Of a stretch of DNA of 5,253 nt, positions 1-4,749 are shown piece by piece. The stretch's first letter is position 1. Each line of letters starts with the position of its first letter. Made by a program: the position numbers and the translations under genes. Source of the DNA: Beijerinckiaceae bacterium. GTDB lineage: Bacteria > Pseudomonadota > Alphaproteobacteria > Rhizobiales > Beijerinckiaceae. The DNA is taken from positions 1 through 5,253 of the forward strand of contig JAKONB010000116.1 of assembly GCA_022702195.1 (NCBI GenBank), in the 5' to 3' direction. The notes under the pieces are model-generated. The model did not search any database. It was not told where the DNA came from and saw nothing but the letters and a program-made list of their open reading frames with translations.

Positions 1-268
1 CGTGCGCGACGTGGTGCAGAACCCGCTCCACCCCTACGCGAAGGGCCTGATGGGGGCGATCCCGACGCTCGCCCAGGAGACCGACCGGCTGGCGCAGATT
101 CCCGGCTCGATGCCCCGGCTCTCGGCCATCCCGCAGGGCTGCGCCTTCCATCCGCGCTGCCCCAGCGCCTTCACCCGCTGCCTCGTCGAGCGCCCGGACC
201 CGATCCAGGTCGGCGCCCACAAGGTCGCCTGCCATCTCTACGACCGCCCGGAGGGCCACGCGGCATGA
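1..268 (+). CDS. Peptide-type ABC importer ATPase, DppD/OppD-like, C-terminal fragment (5' end outside window)
   Basis: This is the last 88 codons of a gene that begins upstream; base 1 belongs to a preceding codon, and the GTG at position 2 is internal, not a start. The fragment contains no nucleotide-binding motifs. It matches the C-terminal extension found on oligopeptide/dipeptide/nickel importer ATPases (the oligo_HPY region): NPLHPYAKGL near the beginning, then IPGSMP, then a cysteine cluster. Cysteines sit at fragment residues 47, 53, 60 and 77 in the pattern GC-x5-CP-x5-RC followed by a late AC. In some DppD/OppD proteins this arrangement is known to bind a [4Fe-4S] cluster. The stop overlaps the next ATPase gene by ATGA, so the two are translated as a pair and probably form a heterodimeric ATPase on the cytoplasmic face of the importer. 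The solute-binding protein and permeases would be expected upstream. The family is clear; the substrate is not. Confidence 0.9.
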   Translation, partial: VRDVVQNPLHPYAKGLMGAIPTLAQETDRLAQIPGSMPRLSAIPQGCAFHPRCPSAFTRCLVERPDPIQVGAHKVACHLYDRPEGHAA

Positions 269-1275
269 ACGCCCCCCTACGGAATCGCGAAACGCCCTAC
301 GTCGAGATCACTGACCTGCGCCGCACCTTCGACGTGTCGCGCCCCTGGCTCAACCGCGTGATCGAGCGCCAGCCCCGCCAGATCCTGCGGGCGGTGGACG
401 GCGTCGGCTTCACCATCCGGCGCGGCGAGACCTTCGCCCTGGTGGGGGAATCCGGCTCGGGCAAGTCCACCGTGGCCCGGATGGTGGTCGGCCTGCTGCC
501 GCCCTCGGGGGGCGACGTGCGGATCACCGGCGTGTCGATGACCGATCCGCGCCAGGCCTCGGAGCGCCGGCGCCTGCGCCGGCGCATCCAGATGATCTTC
601 CAGGACCCCTACGCCTCGATGAACCCGCGCTGGCGGGTGCGCAGCATCGTCGCCGAGCCGATCCGGGCCTTCAACCTGATCCAGGGCGAGGCGGCCATCG
701 CGGCCCGTGTGGGGGAACTGCTCAGCCTGGTCGGGCTGCACCCCGATGACGGCGTCAAGTATCCGCACGAATTCTCCGGCGGGCAGCGCCAGCGCGTGGC
801 CATCGCCCGGGCGCTGGCCTCGGAAGCCGAGTTCCTGGTGGGCGACGAGCCGACCTCGGCGCTCGACGTCTCGGTTCAGGCCCAGATCCTCAACCTGATG
901 CGCGACCTCCAGGACCGCCTCGGGCTGACCTACCTGTTCATCAGCCACAACCTCGCCGTGGTCCGCCACATGGCGAGCCGCATCGGCGTGATGTATCTCG
1001 GCCGCGTGGTGGAGATCGGCGACGGGCGCGCGCTCTTCACCGCCCCCAAGCACCCCTACACCCGCATGCTGCTCGACGCGGTGCCGGATCTCGCGCTCAC
1101 CGGCCGCCAGCGCATCCCGGTCTCGGGGGAGATCCCCAACCCGATCGATCCGCCCTCCGGCTGCACCTTCAACCCGCGCTGCCCCTTCGCCGAGGATCGC
1201 TGCCGGACCGAGGTCCCGGCCCTGATCGAGGGCGTCGCCTGCCACGCCTTCCAGGAGCGCCGGCTGCCGCTGTGA
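265..1275 (+). CDS. Peptide-type ABC importer ATPase, DppF/OppF-like
   Basis: This is a complete 336-residue ATPase, the usual length for DppF/OppF. In order it shows Walker A GESGSGKST (residues 61-69), the Q-loop Gln113 in IFQDPYASMNPR, the ABC signature FSGGQRQR (170-177), Walker B LVGDEP (191-196) with catalytic Glu195, the D-loop SALD (198-201), and the H-loop His228. After the ATPase core come the oligo_HPY motif KHPYTRMLL (262-270) and four cysteines (300, 306, 313, 326) like those of the partner. The IFQDPYASMNPR and DEPTSALDVSVQ wording is characteristic of the peptide/nickel subfamily. The start is supported by GGAGGG at 250-255, nine bases before the ATG, and by the ATGA overlap with the preceding ATPase. 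It would hydrolyse ATP with its partner to drive import of peptides or related small molecules. No ATPase motif is missing. A nickel or opine importer cannot be excluded. Confidence 0.95.
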   Translation: MNAPLRNRETPYVEITDLRRTFDVSRPWLNRVIERQPRQILRAVDGVGFTIRRGETFALVGESGSGKSTVARMVVGLLPPSGGDVRITGVSMTDPRQASERRRLRRRIQMIFQDPYASMNPRWRVRSIVAEPIRAFNLIQGEAAIAARVGELLSLVGLHPDDGVKYPHEFSGGQRQRVAIARALASEAEFLVGDEPTSALDVSVQAQILNLMRDLQDRLGLTYLFISHNLAVVRHMASRIGVMYLGRVVEIGDGRALFTAPKHPYTRMLLDAVPDLALTGRQRIPVSGEIPNPIDPPSGCTFNPRCPFAEDRCRTEVPALIEGVACHAFQERRLPL

Positions 1276-1283
1276 TGCCGTGT

Positions 1284-1295
1284 CGGGTCGACCCG
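1284..1295. repeat. Perfect 12-base palindrome CGGGTCGACCCG
   Basis: The palindrome is exact and lies 8 bases after the stop of the DppF-like gene. As RNA it folds only into a 4-bp stem with a 4-base loop, so it is a weak terminator on its own. It could instead be a protein-binding site, or a chance palindrome in GC-rich DNA. Confidence 0.4.
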
Positions 1296-1317
1296 TTCGG
1301 TCTCTCGCGGGCACGGG

Positions 1318-1343
1318 TGGCCCTGCCCCGGAAAGCAGGGCTA
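1318..1343 (+). terminator. Candidate terminator hairpin after the ABC operon
   Basis: GCCCTGC (1320-1326) pairs perfectly with GCAGGGC (1335-1341) around an 8-base loop, and a G-T wobble plus a T-A pair extend the stem by two. It lies about 45 bases after the importer stop codon, where a transcript end is expected. No T-run follows, so this is not a classical intrinsic terminator. It may be a U-tract-less terminator or a 3'-end stabilising stem combined with Rho. Confidence 0.45.
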
Positions 1344-1360
1344 TGGCGGAGGGTGTTTCA

Positions 1361-1406
1361 CGCACAGGGGGGTGCGCGTTTCAACTCTCCACGCTCGCGG
1401 GAAGAG
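1361..1406. repeat. REP-like pair of short hairpins
   Basis: The first hairpin pairs CGCAC (1361-1365) with GTGCG (1372-1376) around AGGGGG. The second pairs CTCTCC-A-CG (1385-1393) with CGGG-A-AGAG (1398-1406), giving 8 base pairs with one bulged A in each arm and a CTCG loop. GTTTCA occurs at 1355-1360 and again at 1378-1383, between the two hairpins. Short, GC-rich, imperfect palindromes between genes are typical of dispersed REP-type elements, but only one copy of each is visible here, so dispersal is an inference. Confidence 0.35.
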
Positions 1407-1442
1407 GGGGGCCGCACGCCGCTGGGTCCGACGATGAGATTC

Positions 1443-1480
1443 GTCTCCCTCTGCGATCGTCCTGCCTGGACGGAGGGGAC
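1443..1480 (+). promoter_or_regulatory. Two-level hairpin upstream of the amidase gene
   Basis: The inner stem is CGTCC (1458-1462) with GGACG (1468-1472) around a 5-base loop. The outer arms GTCTCCCTC (1443-1451) and GGAGGGGAC (1472-1480) pair with one mismatch and two G-T wobbles; they share base 1472 with the inner stem. The whole lies about 90-130 bases before the amidase start. It may be a leader element, a repeat remnant, or a chance fold; only the complementarity is seen directly. Confidence 0.35.
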
Positions 1481-1514
1481 AGGGTGAAGGGCGTGGCCAG
1501 TGCAACGATCCAGT

Positions 1515-1527
1515 GGACGCCACGTCC
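1515..1527. promoter_or_regulatory. Inverted repeat GGACG-CCA-CGTCC, candidate operator
   Basis: This is a perfect 5-base inverted repeat with a 3-base spacer, 46-58 bases before the amidase ATG. The position suits a repressor or activator site close to a promoter. The 3-base loop makes it a tight RNA hairpin but a normal geometry for a dimeric regulator. The same GGACG/CGTCC arms also occur in the hairpin upstream. Confidence 0.35.
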
Positions 1528-1549
1528 GCTCGATCACTCTGAGAGAATC

Positions 1550-1576
1550 ATGACCTTCGAGGAGATGCGCCCATGA
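1550..1576 (+). CDS. Possible 8-codon leader peptide overlapping the amidase start
   Basis: An ATG at 1550 opens a frame MTFEEMRP that stops at TGA 1574-1576, so its stop overlaps the amidase ATG as ATGA. A GA-rich stretch (GAGAGA, 1541-1546) lies only 3 bases before its ATG, which is too close for a good ribosome site. Codons four and five (GAGGAG) are also the ribosome site of the amidase. Its translation could couple to or interfere with amidase initiation. It may well be chance; there is no peptide family to compare with. Confidence 0.2.
   Translation: MTFEEMRP
1559..1564 (+). promoter_or_regulatory. Ribosome binding site of the amidase (GAGGAG)
   Basis: GAGGAG lies 8 bases before the ATG at 1573 and fixes that ATG as the amidase start. 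The upstream ATG at 1550 is in another frame. Confidence 0.75.
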
Positions 1577-3015
1577 CCGCCGACATCACCGAACTCGGCG
1601 CCGTCGACCTCGCGGCGGCGATCCGCAGCCGGGCCGTCTCCTGCGTCGCCGTGATGACGGCCTATCTCGACCGGATCGACGCCCTCAATCCGGCGGTGAA
1701 CGCCATCGTGGCGCTTCAGGACCGCGCCGGCCTCCTCGCAGCGGCGGCCGAGCGCGATGCGCAAGTGGCGCGCGGCGAGATCCTGGGGCCGCTCCACGGC
1801 TTCCCCCTGGCGGTGAAGGACCTCGACGCCGTGAAGGGCCTGCCCTTCACGCAGGGCTCGCCGATTTTTCGCGAGCGGATCGCCCGGGCCGATTCCCTGA
1901 TGGTTCGCCGGTTCCGGGCGAGCGGCGCGCTCTTCATCGGACGGACCAACGTCCCGGAATTCGGCCTCGGCTCGCAGACCTTCAACCCGGTCCACGGCGC
2001 CACCCGCAACGCCTATGACCGCACCAAGACCGCCGGCGGCTCGAGCGGCGGCGCGGGGGTGGCGGTCAGCCTGCGCCTCCAGCCCGTGGCCGACGGCACC
2101 GACCATGCCGGCTCGCTGCGCAACCCGGCGGCCTTCAACAACGTGTTCGGGCTGCGCCCGTGCTACGGCCGCATCCCCGCAGAGGCGGCGGACGTGTTCA
2201 CCCCGGGCCTGACCACCCACGGGGCCATCGGTCGCTCGCCCGCCGATATCGGCCTGATGCTCTCGGTCCAGGCGGGCTACGATTCCCGCAACCCCTATTC
2301 CCTCCGGGAGGACCCTGCCGTCTTCACGGGCGATCTCGGCCGGGATTTTTCCGGAACCCGCATCGCCTGGCTCGGGGATTTTCACGGGCACCTGCCGTTC
2401 GAGCCGGGCCTGCTCGACCTCGACCGCAGCGCGCTTGGCGCCTTCGAGACCATCGGCTGCCGGGTGGACGAGGCCTGCCCCGCCTTCGACATGGAGCGGC
2501 TGTGGCGGGACTGGCTGGTCCTGCGGGCCTGGACGGTGGCCGCGCGCCTGCGGCCCTATTACGAGAACCCGGCCCACCGGGCGCTGCTCAAGCCGGAGGC
2601 GGTCTGGGAGGTGGAGCGCGGGCTGGCACTGAGCGCCGATCAGGTGACGGCGGCCCAGGAGGGGCGCACCGCCTGGTACGAGGCCCTGCGGCTGTTCATG
2701 GCGGATTACGATTTCCTGGTCCTGCCGACCACGCAGGTCTTCCCCTTCGACGTGCGCGAGCGCTGGCCGAAATCCGTCGGCGGGCGCAGCATGGACACCT
2801 ACCACCGCTGGATGGAGGTGGTGGTCCCCATCACCATGGCGGGGCTGCCCGCCCTCGCCGTGCCCGCCGGGTTCGATCCGGCCGGGCGCCCGGCCGGCAT
2901 TCAGATCGTCGGGCCGAACCACGGCGAGCTCGCCTGCCTGCAGCTCGGTGCCGCCTACGACGCCGCGACCCGATGGGTTACACGCAGGCCGCCGCCGGTC
3001 GGCGGCCGGACCTGA
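1573..3015 (+). CDS. Amidase-signature family hydrolase
   Basis: This 480-residue enzyme has the usual length of amidase-signature proteins, which hydrolyse carboxamides to acid and ammonia or amine in the cytoplasm. The Ser-cisSer-Lys triad is complete: Lys82 in GFPLAVKDL (76-84), Ser157 in AGGSSGG (154-160), and nucleophile Ser181 in AGSLRNPAAF (179-188). The spacing of 24 between the two serines is that of FAAH (Ser217, Ser241). GRTNVPEFGLGSQTFN (123-138) and the C-terminal GLPALAVPAGF (424-434) are further family landmarks. There is no signal peptide. The loop before the nucleophile reads GTDHAGS, whereas the common family form is GTDTGGS, so the oxyanion-hole region is altered. The substrate cannot be read: the family includes acetamidases, indoleacetamide hydrolases, allophanate hydrolases and GatA. 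It is not likely GatA, since no gatC or gatB is nearby. The start has a good ribosome site, and the gene is followed after 17 bases by a PuuE-like hydrolase. Confidence 0.92.
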   Translation: MTADITELGAVDLAAAIRSRAVSCVAVMTAYLDRIDALNPAVNAIVALQDRAGLLAAAAERDAQVARGEILGPLHGFPLAVKDLDAVKGLPFTQGSPIFRERIARADSLMVRRFRASGALFIGRTNVPEFGLGSQTFNPVHGATRNAYDRTKTAGGSSGGAGVAVSLRLQPVADGTDHAGSLRNPAAFNNVFGLRPCYGRIPAEAADVFTPGLTTHGAIGRSPADIGLMLSVQAGYDSRNPYSLREDPAVFTGDLGRDFSGTRIAWLGDFHGHLPFEPGLLDLDRSALGAFETIGCRVDEACPAFDMERLWRDWLVLRAWTVAARLRPYYENPAHRALLKPEAVWEVERGLALSADQVTAAQEGRTAWYEALRLFMADYDFLVLPTTQVFPFDVRERWPKSVGGRSMDTYHRWMEVVVPITMAGLPALAVPAGFDPAGRPAGIQIVGPNHGELACLQLGAAYDAATRWVTRRPPPVGGRT

Positions 3016-3021
3016 GACAAC

Positions 3022-3026
3022 GGAGA
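3022..3026 (+). promoter_or_regulatory. Ribosome binding site of the PuuE-like gene (GGAGA)
   Basis: GGAGA lies 6 bases before the ATG at 3033, inside the 17-base gap after the amidase stop. It decides the start, because the frame is open far upstream through the amidase gene. Confidence 0.65.
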
Positions 3027-3032
3027 CCGGAC

Positions 3033-3926
3033 ATGGATGCCGATGCGAACGGGCCGGATCACGGCCGCTACGCCTATAGCGCCCTGCCCGACCGCCCGGT
3101 CTACGACTGGCCCGGCGGCAAGCGCCTCGCGGTCTATCTCGCCCTCAACCTCGAGGGCTTCGATTTCGGCGGCGGCCTCGGGGCAGAGCTGGCGCCGGGC
3201 GGCCCGCAGCCCGACGTGCTCAACTACGCCTGGCGCGACTGGGGCAACCGGGTCGGGGCCTGGCGGGTGAAGGAGACCCTCGACCGCCTGGACCTGCCCG
3301 CCAGCGTGCTGGTGAACAGCCGGCTCTACCGGGATTGCCCCGGCCTGATCGAGGCGTTCCGGGCGCGGGGCGACGAGATCGTCGGCCATGGCCGCACCAA
3401 TGCCGAGCGCCAGGGAACCCTAGACGAGGCGGAGGAACGCGCCCTCATCGCCGAGGCGACGGCAGAGCTATTGCAACGCGAGGGTCGCGCGCCAACCGGA
3501 TGGCTCGGCCCCTGGATTTCGCAGAGCCGGGTGACGCCGGACCTGCTCCAGGAAGCCGGCTACCGCTACCTGCTCGACTGGTGCCACGACGACCAGCCGA
3601 CCTGGTTCCGGACCCGCGCGGGCCGCATCCTCGCCCTGCCTTACCCCCAGGAATTAAACGATATTCCGGCCATCGTCGCCCGCAAGGAGACCGGCCGCGC
3701 CTTCGCCGACGCCCTCGTCGACGCCTTCGACGAGATGCTGGAGCAGTCGGTTCACGCGCCCCTGGTCATGGGCATCGCGCTGCATCCCTACATCGTCGGG
3801 CAGCCGCATCGATTGCGTCCGCTGCGTCAGGCTCTGTTGCATGTTGCAATGAAGCGCGACGCGATCTGGCTCACCACGGCGGGGGCCATCGCCGAGCACG
3901 CGATCCTGTCCGAGACCGCGCTCTGA
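3033..3926 (+). CDS. NodB-fold polysaccharide deacetylase family protein, PuuE/allantoinase-like
   Basis: This is a 297-residue protein of the carbohydrate esterase 4/NodB-fold superfamily, without signal peptide or membrane segment, so probably cytoplasmic. Its sequence order follows the PuuE allantoinase branch as I remember it: YDWPGGKRLAVYLALNLEG (24-42), RVGAWRVKETLDRLDLPASV (73-92), DEIVGHGRTNAE (114-125), a substrate-loop-like GWLGPWISQSRVTP (156-169), ALPYPQELNDIP (201-212), and MGIALHPYIVGQPHR (246-260). The classical NodB metal motifs TFDDG and HxxSH are absent; their places are taken by NLEG and a lone His119. PuuE, a metal-independent allantoinase recruited from polysaccharide deacetylases, also departs from these motifs. 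Likely chemistry is hydrolysis of a cyclic ureide, lactam or amide rather than polysaccharide deacetylation. Co-transcription with the amidase suggests sequential steps on one substrate. True allantoinase is possible, but no other purine genes are in view. Confidence 0.82.
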   Translation: MDADANGPDHGRYAYSALPDRPVYDWPGGKRLAVYLALNLEGFDFGGGLGAELAPGGPQPDVLNYAWRDWGNRVGAWRVKETLDRLDLPASVLVNSRLYRDCPGLIEAFRARGDEIVGHGRTNAERQGTLDEAEERALIAEATAELLQREGRAPTGWLGPWISQSRVTPDLLQEAGYRYLLDWCHDDQPTWFRTRAGRILALPYPQELNDIPAIVARKETGRAFADALVDAFDEMLEQSVHAPLVMGIALHPYIVGQPHRLRPLRQALLHVAMKRDAIWLTTAGAIAEHAILSETAL

Positions 3927-3953
3927 ACGCCCGTCCGTTCATTTCGGGATCAT

Positions 3954-3977
3954 CCGCGCCCGGGCATGAAGGCGCGG
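3954..3977 (+). terminator. Hairpin in the gap before the PIG-L gene
   Basis: CCGCGCC (3954-3960) pairs perfectly over 7 bases with GGCGCGG (3971-3977) around a 10-base loop. It starts 28 bases after the stop of the PuuE-like gene and ends 25 bases before the PIG-L start. There is no T-run, so termination is only plausible. It could equally be a processing or stabilising stem in a longer transcript. A shorter competing palindrome, GCCCGGGC, lies at 3958-3965. Confidence 0.4.
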
Positions 3978-4002
3978 CACGAACCCAACGGACCCACCGC
4001 CC

Positions 4003-4749
4003 ATGTATGCCGACGCCTTCCTCAGAGCCGCCGAGACCCTGCCGGTCGGCACCCTCGACGATCTCTTAAGCGGCGGCGGCCTCGTGGTGGTGGCGCCCCA
4101 TCCCGACGACGAGAGCCTGGGCTGCGGCGGCCTGATGGCGGCCGCCCGCGCGGCGGGTCGCGCGGTCCGGGTGGTGATCGTCAGCGACGGCTGCGGCTCG
4201 CACACCCACTCGGCCCTGTACCCGCCCGCCAAGCTCCGCGCCCTGCGCGAGGCCGAGACCCTCGAGGCCGTGGCCGCCGTCGGCGTCCCGGCGGAGGCGG
4301 TACGCTTCCTGCGCCTGCCCGATGCCGGTGTTCCGAGCGCCGGCCCGGTGGCGCAGGCGGCCGCCGACGCCATCGCGATCACCGCCCGGGAATGCGGTGC
4401 CGGGGCGGTCTGCGTGACCTGGGGCCACGACCCGCATTGCGACCACCAGGCCGCCGCCGCCATCGTGCGGCTGGCCCAAGCGCAGTTCGGCGAGGCCCGG
4501 ACCTTCGCCTACCCGGTCTGGGGCTGGACCTTGCCGGAGGGCACCGAGGTCGGGGACGGCCCCACCGGCCTGCGCCTCGACATCACAGACCACCTCCCCG
4601 CCAAGGCCCGGGCGGTGGCGGCGCACCGCTCGCAGACCACCGATCTCATCTCCGACGATCCCACCGGCTTTCGCCTGGAGCCAGCGATGCTGACCCGTTT
4701 CGCGCGGCCCCACGAGATCTACGTGGCGATGGATCGGGCCGCGTCGTGA
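4003..4749 (+). CDS. PIG-L/LmbE family zinc-dependent N-deacetylase
   Basis: This 248-residue protein is in the normal size range of the family, which removes acetyl groups from N-acetylglucosaminyl compounds (GlcNAc-PI, mycothiol and bacillithiol precursors, antibiotics). The N-terminal motif APHPDDESLGCGG (31-43) supplies the expected zinc ligands His33 and Asp36 and the catalytic base Asp35. The second motif DPHCDHQAA (143-151) supplies the third zinc ligand His148. SDGCGSHTHS (61-70) lies where the family has its substrate loop. No signal peptide is seen. Upstream of the ATG I find no good Shine-Dalgarno sequence (nearest ACGGA at 3988-3992), unlike the genes before it; no earlier in-frame start is obvious. 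The stop overlaps the GTG of a glycosyltransferase, so the two proteins probably act in one pathway that deacetylates and extends an amino-sugar conjugate. The exact substrate is unknown. Confidence 0.92.
   Translation: MYADAFLRAAETLPVGTLDDLLSGGGLVVVAPHPDDESLGCGGLMAAARAAGRAVRVVIVSDGCGSHTHSALYPPAKLRALREAETLEAVAAVGVPAEAVRFLRLPDAGVPSAGPVAQAAADAIAITARECGAGAVCVTWGHDPHCDHQAAAAIVRLAQAQFGEARTFAYPVWGWTLPEGTEVGDGPTGLRLDITDHLPAKARAVAAHRSQTTDLISDDPTGFRLEPAMLTRFARPHEIYVAMDRAAS

Larger units (their letters stand above)
1276..1572. other. Intergenic region rich in inverted repeats
   Basis: This is the only long non-coding stretch in the window (297 bases). Reading it by eye, I find six inverted repeats in a row: 1284-1295, 1318-1343, 1361-1376, 1385-1406, 1443-1480 and 1515-1527. 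There are two runs of six G (1367-1372 and 1406-1411) and a repeated GTTTCA (1355-1360 and 1378-1383). Open frames cross it, but their translations resemble no family I know and are rich in Gly, Arg and Pro, as expected of translated GC-rich spacer. It must hold the end of the ABC transcript and probably the promoter of the amidase operon. I could not pick out a convincing -35/-10 pair. Confidence 0.7.

Noticed and set aside
277..1365. Long open frame of 362 codons on the - strand opposite the DppF-like gene
   Set aside because: Antisense to a gene with every ABC ATPase motif; the translation is His, Gly, Ala and Asp rich with no domain I recognise, as expected for the reverse strand of GC-rich coding DNA.
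1280..1576. 98-codon + strand frame across the spacer, ending in ATGA at the amidase start
   Set aside because: Attractive because of the stop-start overlap, but it begins with GTG five bases after the ABC stop, runs through several hairpins, and its product looks like translated spacer. Only its last eight codons, from ATG 1550, are kept as a possible leader.
1534..2922. Long open frame of 462 codons on the - strand opposite the amidase
   Set aside because: Mirror of a clear amidase gene; low-complexity Gly/Arg/His/Ala composition and no recognisable motif.
2160..3032. Upstream extension of the PuuE-like frame through the amidase gene
   Set aside because: The extension is Arg/Gly/Pro rich and out of frame with the amidase; homology to PuuE-like proteins begins only after ATG 3033, which has its own ribosome site.
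3648..3668. AT-rich patch with rare codons (TTA, ATT) inside the PuuE-like gene, considered as a sign of transfer
   Set aside because: It is only a few codons long and encodes LNDIP, a segment that appears conserved in PuuE-like proteins; too little to argue for foreign origin.
3335..4069. 244-codon + strand frame overlapping the PuuE-like gene and the PIG-L start
   Set aside because: Shadow frame with Arg/Pro/His-rich product and no family resemblance.
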